From positions 1-64,000 of the forward strand of contig NZ_JADEXR010000003.1 in NCBI RefSeq assembly GCF_015206995.1: 64,000 nt of DNA. Direction: 5' to 3'. The notes under the pieces are model-generated. The model searched no databases and was not told where the DNA came from. It was given only the letters and a program-made list of their open reading frames with translations. Shown here in pieces: positions 63,694 to 64,000 of the stretch (position 1 is its first letter; each line of letters starts with the position of its first letter). The DNA is from an aff. Roholtiella sp. LEGE 12411. Its GTDB lineage: Bacteria > Cyanobacteriota > Cyanobacteriia > Cyanobacteriales > Nostocaceae. The position numbers and the translations under genes were made by a program.

Positions 63694-64000
63694 ATGGTGC
63701 AGCAAATGCTCAGGCGGCTAGTTCAGTGGCTCAAAAGGCTTTTTCAACGCTTGTTTGGTGGAAAACAGACTGCCTCAAAAGCTAGGAGGGATGTGCAAAA
63801 AGAACCAGCACCACCCCTAACTGATACGGATTTGGAGTTTCTATTCAATGAACTTTTACAAGGAGTACATCAGGCAAGAGGGCAAGCGTGGGCACTGAAG
63901 TGGCTGCATAATATTGAACATCGCATTCCAACTGAACGCTGGATTGAATGGTTACGGCGCTTTGGCGAAAGATTGCTAGCATCACCTACACCTAATAATG
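63694..64000 (+). CDS. Conserved cyanobacterial hypothetical protein (N-terminal part)
   Basis: An open frame starting at the ATG at 63694 and running off the right edge, 102 residues visible. It begins MVQQMLRRLVQWLKRLFQRL, an amphipathic basic helix, then a linker with PAPPLTDTDLEFLFNELLQG and VHQARGQAWALKWLHNIEHR, then WLRRFGERLLASPTP. The pattern matches conserved helical proteins I recall in Nostoc-type genomes but no function is known. The N-terminal helix may associate with a membrane. It is divergent from dnaX with a 242-base gap. Confidence 0.75.
   Translation, partial: MVQQMLRRLVQWLKRLFQRLFGGKQTASKARRDVQKEPAPPLTDTDLEFLFNELLQGVHQARGQAWALKWLHNIEHRIPTERWIEWLRRFGERLLASPTPNN

Overview
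The window comes from a filamentous, heterocyst-type cyanobacterium (Nostoc/Anabaena-like; genus inferred, not proven). It opens in the overlapping psbD-psbC pair of photosystem II, carries many HIP1-type GCGATCGC octamers, and encodes cytochrome c6, a plant-type [2Fe-2S] ferredoxin, a GT2 glucolipid synthase and several small proteins of the cyanobacterial type. G-rich short repeats between genes also fit that group.

Layout. 1-8.1 kb: psbD end, psbC, a DUF72 protein, a truncated cyclic-nucleotide-binding remnant, three paralogous small genes whose products look like double-glycine leader peptides, tRNA-Arg(CCG), an EnvC-like M23 peptidase, trmFO and a truncated Uma2-like gene. 8.2-42.4 kb: about 34 kb with every gene on the minus strand, forming a large surface-polysaccharide locus. 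It holds about ten glycosyltransferases, several methyltransferases, an acetyltransferase, a Wzy/WaaL-like membrane protein, both halves of a Wzm/Wzt exporter (about 13 kb apart), sugar-nucleotide enzymes (WecB, a WbpA-like dehydrogenase, an NAD-dependent epimerase), an FAD oxidoreductase, a GT39-like membrane transferase with two small EamA/SMR-type membrane proteins, and a 1016-residue DUF4082/Ig-like/dimethylformamidase-like protein. 42.4-46.1 kb: a 1.6 kb AT-rich spacer, then a Wzc-like polysaccharide tyrosine autokinase on the plus strand.

46.1-53 kb is a mobile-element patch: a 212-bp MITE-like element with perfect 15-bp inverted ends and a 4-bp target duplication; an IS200/IS605 element (tnpA plus tnpB) with GC-rich palindromic repeats inside its reading frames; the tex gene; and a tnpB-only element with a divergent 51-residue ribbon-helix-helix gene. 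53-64 kb is chromosomal housekeeping: ferredoxin, a holin-like membrane protein, a Pmp3-like peptide, a coiled-coil protein, cytochrome c6 plus an aldo/keto reductase, a P-loop/DRTGG protein, an EbsA-like protein, the glucolipid synthase, dnaX and a partial gene at the right edge.

How it works together: the minus-strand block can make activated sugars, assemble and decorate a glycan, and export it by an ABC pathway, while the GT2 + small membrane pair + GT-C proteins could decorate it outside the cytoplasm. The least explained items are the peptide-gene triplet (3.2-4.5 kb), the repeat-invaded IS200/605 element, the tnpB/RHH pair and the large DUF4082 protein. All functions are inferred from reading the sequence; no database search was run.
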